A DNA stretch of 64,000 nucleotides from Whitmania pigra (GCA_021613335.1 JAJTWR010000332.1:1193501-1257500); one strand, 5' to 3'. Positions 15,571 through 28,019 are shown, counted from the stretch's first letter. Translations and numbers: made by a program. The notes: generated by a model not told the origin, from the sequence alone.

Positions 15571-16394
15571 GTCCTGGGGACAACTCTTCTAGGTCTTAAT
15601 ATCTTGCTAAAAGACAAGGCCACAACTAATTTGGAGTTTTTTTGCAGACGTTTGATTTAAATACTGGAGTCCAATTCTGGTGGACAACATTTAAATTTGT
15701 ACTTTCACTCTTTTTGCACCCTTAATTATTTTTTGTATGGATAGCATAAATGTCTCTGGCCACCTCCCTAAGAACATGGAACAAAGTCTTGACTTCAAAA
15801 TGATTAAGACGAGCATCCCAACTTTTAATCATGGCATTTGTGATCTGTTTTTATTTATTGCCATAGAGATGGAACCAGTTTGTTTTTCATAAAATTAGGT
15901 AAAATGCCACAGTGGTGCTTTACGTTGCGGGAGAATGAAGTTTTGTGAAAGATTGTCTAGATTTGCTGAAGTCTGTTTGTCATAGCTGACCACTTAAAGA
16001 ATCTAATTTGGGAAATAAAAATGTCATGTCACTCTATTGCTAATTGGGCCAACATGTGAATAAAGGGTAATGAAATTCTGATGGCACAGCGTGTACATTG
16101 TACTTCCAGGTCTTACTGAGTGTAGGACTCCTAACCTGACTAACTAATGCAACATTAAGATTATTTTGGGTTGCTTTTGACGTTTTTGGTGCTGCCCAGT
16201 TTTCTGCAGATTAAAACTAACTAAAATGCAAACGCAGTCTGCCCCAAGCATTCAGGCCCTCTGAACTGAGGACCCACCTCAATATGTGGCCATATAAGAT
16301 TGTCATATAAAAGAAGCATTATTAATTGGGCTATATTTTTTCTAAAATTTCCCTCTAAAACATCGAAATTTCTGATTTTGTCTTGTATTTTGAG
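15571..16394. other. Convergent intergenic / 3' UTR region
   Basis: Lies between the stop codons of the PP2A subunit gene (+) and NDUFA9 (-). AATAAA occurs on the + strand near 16013 and 16057, and on the - strand (TTTATT) near 15852, so the two transcripts could overlap at their 3' ends. No other feature seen. Confidence 0.5.
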
Positions 16395-19031
16395 CTACAG
16401 CAGAAGTCTCTCTGGAGGGGCAGGGTCAGCAAATTCTCCGACACTCTCCTCATAGTAGGTGTGGCGCCTGTAAGGTTTCAGTTCGCTATGAGCAACACAC
16501 TCCAAATCAGTCAGCTTCACCCCCAAATCCCTTAGGTCGAGGTCGCTCTGAGGGATGTCATCTATATGCTCCTGTCGGTAATAACTTGTTACAGGTTTGA
16601 TGGTAATGGTGAAATGTTAGAAAAACTTACCCTTTCTAGCTTGTCAAAATTCAGTATGGGATAAGATGGTGCAAGGCTCATGAACTTGACTTTAGCTCTG
16701 GGTGATAGAACACCAAATGTCATGCCAGAGATATTATAGTAATAGTTGACAATGATACTCACAGATAAAGAGGTGTGATGTTGATTCTCCTGAAGTTCTC
16801 ATACCTCATGCATCTGTAGAAGTAATCGGTCATCTCGCTCAGCAGATAAGCATGAGGTCTGCAAACAATAATTTCATTACAAAACCTTGCGAGTGATACG
16901 ATGGATGTATTGAACAAGTGTACAATTATGAATTAAAAAGTAGCTATTATTATGAGACATAGAACATTAGGAAATGATGGCAAATACAAAATTGGTATAT
17001 ATAGAAAATTGGCTGACTTATAAAAGTTGCCTTGAGCAATCAATGGTAAGGTGGTGTCTTACCCAATACAATCGTATTCTTTCCCAGCTGTGGTTGGATC
17101 CAAAACCGATGCCGTGATTCCGTGGACCACATCGGACAACTGATGTGAACAGGCACATGTCACCAGACCCATTTAGTAGACATTACAAATTCACTTACAA
17201 AAACAGGCCGCTTTTTAGTCTGTTCTCCTTTCTTCCACAATGGCATGCATCCTCTCGCTCTCCTCCCTGATTATTATAACATTTGTTTTTATGAAGTTCA
17301 GAAACTTGACGTATTGACAAATAAAATATTACTAGGATTAACTATTACTCTAAATCCCAACTTCAATTTACTAACATGCACTAGCATAATAAGTGAAGAA
17401 TCTATCTTCTTTGCCAAAGATGTCTGCAGGTCTAAACAAAGTAGCATCTGGAAATTCTTCTTTCACAGCCAGTTCCCCTTCGTACTGAATTGTTAGAAAA
17501 TGTCATTTTAAATTAAGAATAAAATCATGAGATGAACTTAATCATTTGTTTATTACAAAAAAAATGGGTAATGCAAGCCAAATCTCAAACACTAAATAAT
17601 TCTTTAAAGTTGTATGATAAAACACATCTTGCACGCTGTTCATTTTATGTGGCACTTATTTGCAAGATACTGAAAAAGCAATCCACAATGCAAAACATGA
17701 CATGGTATAATTGCTCCTCCTGCATACATTATTGCAATGAGCATCAACAAATATTCAAATAAATGATAAATTTATATTTGTCCTGTCAAACTTTGCTATT
17801 AAACCTTTGATGTGAGAAATCCACTGGGCTTGCTCATAAATATCTTCTTTGGAGATGGATCAGCCTGAAGATGGGATACATGAATGAACCTCTCCACACC
17901 ATTCTCCCTTGCAATTCTTGCCAGCCTCCTTGCTCCATCCACATGCACATCTTTGAATTTGAAGTTCCTGCAAGTAGATACTCAACGATTTAAATAACCT
18001 GACTGCAATGGCAATAAAAAAGTCAAATAGCAATGCAAGCAGTTCTAAAAAATAAAAGAGGAGCCAGTTATTAAAAGTCTTCTTACTTTGTTTCCCAATC
18101 AAGTCCGATCAGATTGATGACAACATTTGAATACATGACTGCTTTTTTAATGCTTTCCTCATTTCTTAAGTCAAATGGCTATGGCAAAAGAAATCACTTT
18201 TAGAAATTTATTCAGAACTTTATAGGCACATCAAAGATTATTTAAGTCAGGATCAGTGACCAGAATTATTGATGCTACGAACTCACATTTCACGCTCGTT
18301 TTCATTGCCATAAATGAAAATGTAATTTAAACAATAAACAAATCATGCAATTACCTGAAACAAGATCTGACCAAGTTCACCAGCAAGTTTGTTGTCTTTT
18401 AAATAATAAGGATCTCCTCTGTAGGGGCATATGACTTGGCATCCAACTTTACCTGGAATTTGAAATGATAGAGTAACTCAAAATGTGTAATGAAATGCGC
18501 AATAATTTGTAATGTCAGCAATGTCAATGACATTATCTGTAGAACGAACTGATTGATTTTATTAACATCATGAAATAGGTTTTATGGTCAAAGGCCTTCC
18601 AAGTGTAACAAAATATGGTTATTTTCAATTCATAAAAATTACCTAGTCTTTGTGTCACATATTTTCCCACGTATCCTGAACATCCAAAAACGGTTGCCAC
18701 TATTCCGTTGAATGAACCCCGACCACCTTTTCCTCTTTTATATGCAGCGAGGTTGTCATATTGACCTTTCACGACATCGGTATGGTTATTGCGCTTATCC
18801 AATGACTCCAACCCCACAATTCGTGATATCTTCAAGCCTAAATAGTATAAAAAATCAAGTATCGCGACATTATTTTGTGCATAATCTCATCCACCAGACA
18901 TACTAAGTCTCGATTTTTTGCACATTTAGATTACGAAAGAAGCACAAATCATTTTATTCCAGTTTTAATTTAAAAAACAAGAAAAAATATGCACGACCTC
19001 TAATTCCTGCGTACGGCTTGAGAGCAGCCAT
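16395..19031 (-). CDS. NDUFA9: NADH dehydrogenase (complex I) 39-kDa subunit NDUFA9, 11 exons
   Basis: An accessory subunit of mitochondrial complex I with a short-chain dehydrogenase (Rossmann) fold that binds NADPH and helps stabilise the enzyme; it is not itself a redox centre. Exons in coding order: 19031-18998, 18837-18643, 18452-18355, 18178-18087, 17967-17805, 17484-17382, 17266-17199, 17139-17063, 16858-16763, 16697-16631, 16571-16395. Phases agree throughout and give 389 residues (human 377). The nucleotide-binding loop is [12 protein letters not shown] in exon 2. [14 protein letters not shown] and [13 protein letters not shown] follow, then [14 protein letters not shown] in exon 6, all close to the family. 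The N-terminus is basic and short of acidic residues, consistent with a mitochondrial presequence. The catalytic Tyr-Lys pair of true dehydrogenases is not obvious, as expected in this subunit. Confidence 0.95.
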
Positions 19032-19392
19032 GTCCGCTAGCGAGCAGATAGCGATTTGTTTTGGCAGTAATATAATTGTTAAACAGAATAAAATAGGCAA
19101 TCTATGACAAATTATTTTTAAAATATAATATTAAGTAAATACAACAATTAACAAAGTAATACAAATTTCAGTTTTATTTCCTTAATTAATTTTGGAATTG
19201 TTGGCAGTCTCGATTGGAATTATTTGAATTTAAATTAATATTTTTAATTAAACTTTTTTCACATTAAACAATATTTTGCATTTTGTGGCAATTCAAAGTT
19301 TTGACCAATGTTTATTTGTGCCTGTTGCTTCTAAAGTCATACGTTGTATCTGGGGTTGGTCGTGCAGTTTTCGGGTGATATTTGTTTTCAGA
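19032..19392. promoter_or_regulatory. Probable bidirectional promoter region between NDUFA9 and the zinc-site gene
   Basis: About 360 bp between divergent start codons. It must carry the NDUFA9 promoter and probably that of the + strand gene. It is AT-rich, with no TATA box I would trust. TTTTGTTTTCAG ends two bases before the + strand ATG, so a splice acceptor (cis or trans) may lie here. Confidence 0.45.
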
Positions 19393-19731
19393 ATGAAACG
19401 AGCATCGGTTGGACATTTGTTGGAATTCTTACACTATTAGCTATTTCATGATTTTTAGGTATTGGGACATTGTTAGCATCAAATCGTTTTTCGACAGAAA
19501 CCGGAGACGACCACAAATGTAGCAGACGAAGAATGCATCTGTAATAGGCCCCAACAATGGGTGATTTGCAAGTTGTGCAATTATGCTATCGTGGGAAGAC
19601 TCAGTAGAAGATGTCGGGTGCATCCGGACGTGATGTTCATGATGGATATGAGATACTGCCCGTGTTGTGGGCAAACGACCAATTTGCTGGAAGTCACTCA
19701 AGCTGTGCCCCGTGTTCCAGAATTCAAATGA
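19393..19731 (+). CDS. Small Cys-rich zinc-site protein (CG13380-like), two exons
   Basis: The main exon (19477-19731) encodes four Cys pairs: CICNRP, then CKLC, a Cys-His (CRVHP) and CPCCG, followed by a stop. The spacing CxC ... CxxC ... CxxHP ... CxxC, with MFMMDM between, suggests one or two bound zinc ions. I associate this pattern with an uncharacterised conserved animal protein (CG13380-like in insects); that identification is from memory and moderate. The 5' end is inferred: an upstream in-frame stop forces splicing, and the exon 19393-19407 (ATG plus four codons) with a 69-bp GT-AG intron joins in phase, giving 89 residues. A trans-spliced or longer 5' exon is possible. It is divergent from NDUFA9. 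Confidence 0.6.
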
Positions 19732-20574
19732 TGAACCAATTGCACTTTTCATATTGATTAAGTGAGCTTAATGAAGGATTGTGTTATTTTCTGACAGTTG
19801 GATTTGACTGTTGTTCTTGTCTCCAATTCTCAGTTGGAGGCATGTTTTGTTTACGTTTTCATATAATGGCTTCTGCCTGCGAGAACCGTTTGATAGATTC
19901 CTTGTATAAAGTAATTGTATTTGTGATGTCCATCGTAAAATTTAACTGGTTCGTCTGGAATGTGCGTTTGTTGCTAGCGGCAACTTAATAATTAGTGTTT
20001 CGTTTTCATGTGTTGTTTGTACAGTTCTCGCCAGCGATACTTGTTTATCAAAGAATCGGCCTGCGCAAAAATGGTTTTGAAAACGGCTGTTCAGCAGCCA
20101 AACTGAATTTGTGGTTCGTAGTAGAATCTCAGACGACAATTATTGATTTACTCCTATTGAACTGTACACATTAATCTAACAAGTATGAAGGGGTGGTTGT
20201 TATTCTCGTTCGAAGCAGTTACTTTGTTTTGATTTGGTAATTTCTTGCAGTATCCTACAATTACTTTTGAGGCAGAATGCGCGATTATGTTAATATTTGT
20301 GTTTGGAGTTGGAATAAACATTTATGACGCTTCCAGAATTATATTAAACGTTTCAAAAATCGCAAATTTGTGTTGCAACGAGGTTGTCGCCATGCTTCTA
20401 GAGTCGCATTATAACATTATAGAATATTGACCTTAATATGCAAAGGAGGGTTTCATAGCATCAATTTCGAAGTTGCAAGCAATAATTTGTCACAACTGGG
20501 AAAATTGCGGTGATAATGGCATACAGACGATGAAAGACTATTTGGGGAGCCATTTTCCTGACTTAAGTAGACAG

Positions 20575-20760
20575 GGACGTCATTTCAGTTTCTTCCAAGG
20601 GAAGGAAACACACTCTCAACTTGAGTAGATGACCTTTTTTTTGCCAACATTTAGGGGGGAAGCAAACCCTCTCACGATAGATAGGGTTGATCTTTTTTGC
20701 ATCTGGTCTAAAGTCAGGAGTGCTGGTGCCCTCCGCAAATTACATCCCCGCAAGAAATGA
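20575..20760 (-). repeat. Dispersed repeat family B, copy 2
   Basis: Read in reverse it contains AAAGGTCATCTACTCAAGTTG-like sequence near 20620-20640 and a second related block near 20690. It matches the blocks at 11340-11520 and 37085-37330. Confidence 0.55.
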
Positions 20761-20974
20761 GTAATCTTAGAAAAGCAAGAAAATTAATTTGAGGAAGATA
20801 TTGATTTCATTGCTCAATGCGACTTTTGACAGGATTTGGCATAAAATTTATCGGATTTAATGAAATCAAAATCCATTCCTTAAAGTTTTCTCAATTTCTT
20901 TGTAGGTATATTAAGACGTCCGCTGAATTACGAAATTATTTGGACGGAGGACTACCTTATCCATTTCAAGGCCA

Positions 20975-21105
20975 TCAACGCGCCGTAGTAGCCAGGACCA
21001 GTCGAGGCATCCCTAAGTCTCAAAAATAGCTTTACATCAACATCCTCCGCTGGGAGATCTTGCATAACTATAAATTGTTGACTATCCAGCAAAGTAGACT
21101 AATTT
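20975..21105 (-). repeat. Dispersed repeat family A, copy 2
   Basis: Reverse-orientation copy of the 9821-10055 repeat, with CCAGCGGAGGATGTTGATGT and CTGGTCCTGGCTAC cores. The block corresponding to AGCTACTTTGCTGG is also shared with copies 3 and 4. Confidence 0.75.
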
Positions 21106-24067
21106 AAGCGTATAAACTGTGGAGGCTGTGGAGGGATGTCATCCTCATGAAAGCATCATCCTTGTGTCATCACTTTATTAACTCGAACATATATTTAATT
21201 TACCTAAAAAGAGAAAAGTTAAAATTATATTAGGTCAAGATAAAACCGTTATTTGTGCGCTGAAGCCCAGTTGAAAAGGTTTCAACAAAACCATGGAATT
21301 TTGGCAGTGCAGATGTTATTGAAGTGCTGAAAGATGTCATCTCTCGTCAGTCAAATCTAATTTCGGGTCGAACAAAAAATCTTCTGACCTTCAATTATAT
21401 TTGACATTCTTTCACAATATGAGTTATTATGTTTACCATATCATCAATAATTTAAACTTTTAATGAATATTTGTTTTTATATTCTTACTCACATCTGTAC
21501 ATAGTTTCCAATCGATGATTCTGGTGGCTTCTTTGGAGATTTGAGTTACTATTTACGCTGGAAGGTTCATTGAAATTTCACTCTTTTTCAACTTGCTTCA
21601 TATGACAACTTTCTAATTTTGTTTCTTTAATAATTTTATATAATTTGGTTGCATTTCATCGTACCGGTGATACATAATTATGGTTAATTACAAGTTAAAT
21701 TGATGGGTGTCCGTCGATAACGATTATTTTATTATGGATTTCTAATGAGTCCTTATTTATTTTATGAAGTGTTTTATGTTGTGTCTCAGTAACAAGAAGA
21801 AATCAGTTGCTTTATTTTCTATCGTTCTCAAGAAACAGATGCTTATTCGGCACAGTTGGTGATGGCTAAATGCAGCAAAAGTTCTTTTTCTCTTTATATT
21901 TTGACGAAATGTTTGAAATGCTGACCCATTTCTCACAGTTGAAATCATTACCTGGTCTCCAGCCAATCTTCATCCGGAGGGACCAAAGAGGTTATCTTTT
22001 CAAATGAACTCTTTCGGTTTTCAAACGTAGTTTTGCTAATCATCGAATATGAAGCGCTAACTTCCAGGCATTCAAACAATTCTCTGTATACCAGCAGAAA
22101 GCAGAGTCGAAATAAGATCATAGAGAAAAAAAACTGAGTGCGAATCTATCTTTTTGTCGTAACTTAAATGCTTCTTCAACATGTGGATGCTGGTGGAGAA
22201 GTGTTAGAATAAATTATGAAGATGGCGGTGGTCTCATCGGAGAATTCGCAAATGAATCCAATTGAGTTGAATCGACGTTGCGGAACATCCGAAAATAGAA
22301 CGTGTTTGATTGTATTTTAACAAAGGAGGAGAAAACGAATCAGATAAAGAAAACATTAAAAAATCATTTGCTGCACTTTTTACGGGCGAGGAGTAAAACC
22401 TCTTGGGAAATGTACGTTTCTGCCAAAACATGGCCGATACTCTGAGGGATTGACAGTTATGACAGAGTCAAGTGGATGATGAAACGCTTAACTCGCTTTT
22501 TTTCTAAAAATCTTGTAAAAGTGGAATGATAACAAGGATTATCATGTCGACATGAACATCATGTGATATCATTTCGGTGATATTAAGAGTTGATAACATG
22601 TAACGATTGTTATGTCTGAACGAAACCGATACATTCATAACTGATGCGGTGATTCCATGCGTTTCAGATATCTGGATCAATTTCGAATTATACGATTCCA
22701 TAATTTCCATGCATTTCAGTTGAATAAGTGTCGCTTTGTCAGTTCCATGCAGTTTGATTTATCTGCGACTGAAGCAAAATACAAGGCAATCTATGAGGCG
22801 TGATGAGAAAAAAATGAAAGGATGAATAAAAGAAGAAATTGTTTTCGCTTTACGTCGCCCTCTCAAAGTGATAAGTTTTGTTCGAAGCCTGTCAGAAGTG
22901 AACAGACGAATCTCTTGTTATGTTTACGATGCGCTTTTTCTTCTTAGAAAGAAATTTGTGCTCATTTATGACGTTGTTGGAGTAAAATGGCCAACAATTA
23001 AAATCAACTTCGAACCAAAGAACGCTGGAATTTGGATAATGTGTTTTGGAGCGGACACGTGGTATCAATATGGAGGGAGCTCTGTTGAAAAAAAACGCAA
23101 CAGGCGCTGCAGGAAAAGAGTTTTTCGGTTGATAATAGCAAAGAAATAGTAGTAACAATAAAAATAATTCAACTAGAAATGAAGGTTAATAGTTACACTT
23201 TAAATAATCGCCTGAGCCTGAGGAAGGTGAGATATTTACTCTGAACAGACTTGAGGCCAAATTTGAGGTTGTGGTCGACATGACGTTTTGTTTTAATTCG
23301 TTTTAATGAATAATTATCATCGTCATGTAATGAACTGAAGAACAATATTGCACAAGGGTGCTCACTTTTTTTTACAAAAGTTGATTCATGGAACTCAGCG
23401 CATGCGTCTCAAAACCTGCCTTGATATCCATCTCTTTCGGATGAATTCTCGATTGAGTCAAAAGGCAATCAGAATGGTAAATAGTTTATTTGATAATAAC
23501 TTTGTTTGCAATTGCTAATAAATATTAATCTTAATAATCGCAAACAAATTCTTTACGAAATTCGTAGATAAAACCAAAAATATAGATCACCGATATTTAG
23601 CCTTTTTTGAAGGCTGCACGTGATTTAGAAGAACGAGAACATAAATAAGCATCAATCTAATAAAAATTCTAAATACCTGGAACAGAATAAAGTTCTGAAG
23701 ATGGAAGAATAATTGATCGAAATAAAGAGATAATGAGAAGGAGAGTGGAGCTGATCAGGTATGCGCTCATAAAAGCATTTGCTAATGTTGAAGCTCCATT
23801 TCACTAGGGCAGACCAGCGGAGAAAACAGCAGAACTCGAAGCTTTCTTTCGGTCAGAGCAACCAACCTACCACAGTTTGTAGGTTGAGCATCTTGTCATA
23901 TTTAATGTTTGCCTCCTTAGTTCGGATTAATTATGTATCCGTTTGTCGACTATTAGCAAACAGAATAGCGTTAAGTTCAAACGGGTCTTCAAAACTCATT
24001 ATAAATCGTGTTGTTCACTTTCCTCGAATTGAAATCGGGTTGTGTTTTAATCCTAGCATTTCCGGAG

Positions 24068-26212
24068 ATGAACCACGATGACACAACATCAAGCGCCGGT
24101 GTGAATCCACCTGGAGGTGACGCTGATGACACTTGTCCTCTCCAAAATGGTATAGTTCGAATTGGAGTAAAATCGACTACAGGAAGAAAAGAAGATAAAA
24201 TAGTTCGTCTTTCCATTAACATTCCAAACTACAGAAAAAACATATCCGTTGAGGTTCCTCTCCAAAAGATTCTTGAAGATGACGATGATGATTTCGATGA
24301 CAATGACGACCACAGCGATAGAACATTCAACGAATCTCCTGAAGGAGCTATGTGCTCCAGATGTCAAATGATGAGAAATGAAGAATCCAGTAAAATGATA
24401 ACTTTTGAGATAAAAACGAGTCTAAGGCAACTTCTCCTCTCGAAGCTGCTCGAACGCTTGGCTAAGAAAACTTTGTTAAAGAACTACGAAAAACTCATAG
24501 CCAGGGAAGTTGAGGAGCAAATCGAGGTGAGTAGAAATTTGCCCCTGACCTGTCAAGACGCAGAAAATCTTTCGGCCGTTCAAGAGATTTCAATAATCGC
24601 ATCAGAAACAGAAAATTTAAATCAAACGCAGCTAGTCGAGACAAATCACGTCACTGATGCAAAACATGAAGATGTACAAACTCCTGATGCTCGTGCAAAA
24701 GTTCAGAACATTGACTCAGATGTTCATTTGTTGAAAAAAAATGATGAAACAGTTCCTGTTCAGTCCAGGGAAAGCAAATGTCCACTTTCTACTGAAAGCG
24801 ACGAAATCGTTCGTGGAGACATTAAGTGCTTTTCAGATGTCGCGACCGAAACGACGATACTTACAGAAAAAGTCGACAAATCCACAACAATTCATAAAGA
24901 TGAATCTACTCAAACGGGTCAAGCTGCCGAAATATCGCTGGATTATCACTCAGATACCAAACACCGCCCGAAGCAACCCTCCTCCGTGTCTTCCAGCTGC
25001 CAAACTGACATCGAGGCTTCCCCCAGCAGAGCAGGATCCGAAGACTCAAAATTAAACGCCATTCCAGGAAAAGCAACCAATTCAAGTCACAGAGCGTTCG
25101 AAAGAATCAATGGAGAGTTGGAAGAGTCGGAAAGGGAAGAAACTGCAACTCCACAACCACATGAATCGAATTCATTTAGAAAGTCATCTTTCCATCATGA
25201 CGATTCAGCAACTGAAACCGAGTCTGTTTCTTCCTCTTTTATGTCATCTGTATCCTCTTCTGCCTTCCATTCTAAACCAGACAAAAACAACTTGAAGAGC
25301 GTCATGTCTCTGGGCAGAGAGGTCGCCCAAGCCTGTCAGGACAGATTCACACATTCAGATGCAAACTCGAAGAAAGTCGATTCTCAGAGCAGAACAGAAA
25401 TTAGCAACAAACTCCCAAAATTTGCGGCAGCTTCCAAAGTTGAGACAACTTCTGATAGATCAAAATCCACTGTTAAAGACAATTACGTCAACAACATTGG
25501 AGACAAAATCACATCTGAAAAGTTGATTAGCAAAGATTCTTCGGAAGGTGTTGCAATCAGACATCATACGAAAGACAATGAATCTTTCAATTCGCCTTCC
25601 ACAACAACAAAGATCGAGCAGTCTTCCACAGGTTTGCCTGAAAATGCTCAAAACACGCAGCAGAAAGCATCGGCTAGCCATCGTCGTTCGTTTTCATTGA
25701 AACCTCCCGCCGTGGAGACCAAACGTTTGTTCGACTTTGGCGTCGATTACACCAAGACGAAGCAGACCATACCTGAATGTGATTTGTCCACTTCGCCTGT
25801 CAACAATCAGAAACCATCTTCATCGAGTTCATCGCCGCTTTCCAGTCAAACATCAAAACTCCAACAGTCCAAGTCGAACTTCGAGGCAAGAAAAAGTCTT
25901 GGGAATGCGCCTCAGGACAAAGGAAGCGAATCCGAAATTCACAGCGTTCGATCGTCAATTTCAAATCCGTCTGACGCTCAAAGTTCCAAACCCGCAAAGT
26001 CAAATGAGGTCGAAAAATCAGCAGACACGAGCAACAAGCGCATCCAAAACAAAACTAATTCTTCCAGCGAAGTTCCAAAAGAACAGAAGGAAAGAAACAG
26101 AGTTCCATCCTCCTTCAGGAATCTGGTTTCAGCTTTCGAGACAAAAGCGAAATCGTCTGAAGAACAGCAGCAACTAAAGAGACCATCCTACAAAGCTGCT
26201 CTCTACAAGTGA
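24068..26212 (+). CDS. Unrecognised Ser-rich, largely disordered protein, single exon
   Basis: An intact 714-residue open frame without introns. The start is taken at MNHDDTTSS; an upstream in-frame ATG at 24008 would add 20 residues that look like translated leader. Residues about 1-35 are acidic and Gly-rich. About 36-75 form a possible beta segment (VRLSINIPNYRKNISVEVPL). An acidic run follows (EDDDDDFDDNDDHSD), then a Cys pair (CSRCQMM) and a helical basic segment (about 115-160, with LRQLLLSKLLERLAKKTLLK). The remaining 500 or so residues are Ser/Thr/Lys/Glu-rich and low in hydrophobics, as in disordered proteins. The end has a short helical motif, SSFRNLVSAFETKAK. The long frame amid AT-rich DNA and the normal codon use argue for a real gene. 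No domain family recognised. Confidence 0.7.
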   Translation: MNHDDTTSSAGVNPPGGDADDTCPLQNGIVRIGVKSTTGRKEDKIVRLSINIPNYRKNISVEVPLQKILEDDDDDFDDNDDHSDRTFNESPEGAMCSRCQMMRNEESSKMITFEIKTSLRQLLLSKLLERLAKKTLLKNYEKLIAREVEEQIEVSRNLPLTCQDAENLSAVQEISIIASETENLNQTQLVETNHVTDAKHEDVQTPDARAKVQNIDSDVHLLKKNDETVPVQSRESKCPLSTESDEIVRGDIKCFSDVATETTILTEKVDKSTTIHKDESTQTGQAAEISLDYHSDTKHRPKQPSSVSSSCQTDIEASPSRAGSEDSKLNAIPGKATNSSHRAFERINGELEESEREETATPQPHESNSFRKSSFHHDDSATETESVSSSFMSSVSSSAFHSKPDKNNLKSVMSLGREVAQACQDRFTHSDANSKKVDSQSRTEISNKLPKFAAASKVETTSDRSKSTVKDNYVNNIGDKITSEKLISKDSSEGVAIRHHTKDNESFNSPSTTTKIEQSSTGLPENAQNTQQKASASHRRSFSLKPPAVETKRLFDFGVDYTKTKQTIPECDLSTSPVNNQKPSSSSSSPLSSQTSKLQQSKSNFEARKSLGNAPQDKGSESEIHSVRSSISNPSDAQSSKPAKSNEVEKSADTSNKRIQNKTNSSSEVPKEQKERNRVPSSFRNLVSAFETKAKSSEEQQQLKRPSYKAALYK

Positions 26213-27929
26213 ATTATTGCTTGATTAAGAAGCTCTCAAGAGAATGCGACAAGAAAAACAACAGTTAATTTACACTTTTATTTCTTTCACTTTCAGGTCT
26301 TCGTGTAGAATTTTCGTTGTTGCGTACCCAGCGAGGAATGTTTCTGTATTTCGTAGGCAAGTAACCTGTCGAATAGGAATGAGAAACGGTCGTGTATATG
26401 TTTAATTGTCATTGGTGAGAATAACCGAACGTTAACACTTTCATCATCGTTGTCATCAAACCACGAAATCATCGTCAACGTCTTAGTCGTCATCACCATC
26501 ATCTCCATCATCATCATCATCATCCTCGTCGTCGTCGTCGTCGTTTTCATCACGAGTTGCATTCGAACAATGATGCTTAAAATGTAGAAAACCCGACAAG
26601 GGCATCCTCTCTTATCAGCGTTCTTTGTTTGTGGAAAAAAATAAAGAAACGTAAAGAATAGCAACACCGAGTGGATTAGGATGAAGAAAGTACAATTGAA
26701 ATCAGCTCAACGATGTGTTTTATTGTGCAGCACATCCGCCAAAGAAGATATTTAAAATTCGATGCTTCTCAGTTTTACAATTTTAGATCAATCGATTAAC
26801 AACTGATGCTCTCTAAATGCGCAAGTAACAGCGATATTGGTTGAAAAGATTAGATTGAAAATGGCGGAACAATTCTCTAAGGAATTCCTTAAGATAAGGC
26901 AAATTTATTTTTATCGATTGTAAAAGGACTCTGTGAACCAGAAGTAATTGTTTATTTTATTTTTTTATTATTTTTAACCCAAATGAGATGCATGGAAAAG
27001 TGGAATTTAAAAATCTTTTAAAAAGTCAATAACATCAATCAAAAGTATTTTGACCACACAGCGGAGTTGTGTTAATAGGGTGGGGAAGCGTAACGATGCC
27101 ATATTTGATGTACTGCTATAAAAATCCCGGGAACATTTTTCTCTTTAGAAATGGCGAATCCTGACTAAACCCATATGTACGTCATCATTTCTTTCGAATG
27201 CTTCATTATTTTAATTGCCATTAAATTAGTTTCCATTTGATTCCATAAATTTAACAGTGTAATTTTATTTTTAAAAAAGTGAAGGAGATTTGTAGTTTTC
27301 ATAACATCTTTTAAGAATATTTACCTAAGATGGTTGAAAGTGGCTTAAACCGTTGCGTTTTCATGGCAATACATTTCTTTGGAATTATTATGTTATATTA
27401 TCATGTTTTCTAGTAATGTAAGAAAATGAAATGTAATCAACTTGTTAATTGCCTCTTGCACTGTAAATTTCTTAATTTTATTTTTCTTCTTAAAAATTAA
27501 ATTTTCATGGGTTCATTTGTGATTATTTAGTGCATGTGAATAATCTGAAATTGAAATAACACTGCAATAACATTGAAATAACATCGACAAAACACGATGC
27601 AAATAAACAGAACATTTGCACAACTAAGCGGCGGCTGTCAAATTAAACGTTTCGAAACGAAATATCGCTTCAACGTTAACGAGGCAGAGCACCAGGTACT
27701 CAATTCCCAAGTACATGTACTTTACCAAGCACAGAAGGTTCATCTAAGATGTGTGAAGAGGGAGCAAATGGTATTACAAGGCCCAGAAACGTCTGAGAAT
27801 TTCGTCCCCCACATTTCGTATCAGTGCAAACCCAAACATCGCCATGCCCGCCGCGCCCCGTCCGCGACTTTATTAATAACCCCAGCCTGAACGAGTCCAG
27901 TATGAATAATAAATATCAACGCTGAAATA
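26213..27929. other. Intergenic, AT-rich, with a short CAT-type microsatellite
   Basis: A CAT/CGT array lies at 26480-26550. The rest is AT-rich, and open frames here are short and low complexity. 27590-27900 has slightly higher GC and may be an old repeat, but I cannot name it. Confidence 0.45.
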
Positions 27930-28019
27930 TTATTGGTCAAAGCAGAGACTCCGGCAAAACTCAGCGGTGTAGTTAAAGAATAAGCCAAATTCAGATGTTC
28001 TTGTGGTAGATGGCGATGT

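Larger units (their letters stand above)
19732..24067. other. Long intergenic region, few recognisable elements
   Basis: No open frame shows conserved content; those seen are short, AT-biased and unsupported. It holds repeat family B copy 2 (20575-20760), repeat family A copy 2 (20975-21105), and otherwise AT-rich unique-looking DNA. Regulatory DNA for the 24-kb gene probably lies near 23.7-24.06 kb, but no motif stands out. Confidence 0.5.

Noticed and set aside
24089..24367. Reverse ORFs over the 714-residue gene
   Set aside because: Antisense shadows with no independent support.
26293..26667. 124-codon reverse frame after the 714-residue gene
   Set aside because: Low complexity, crosses a CAT array, no conserved content.
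27597..27890. 97-codon forward frame MQINRTFAQL
   Set aside because: No recognisable motif, in a transposon-rich area, no splice support; could be old repeat.
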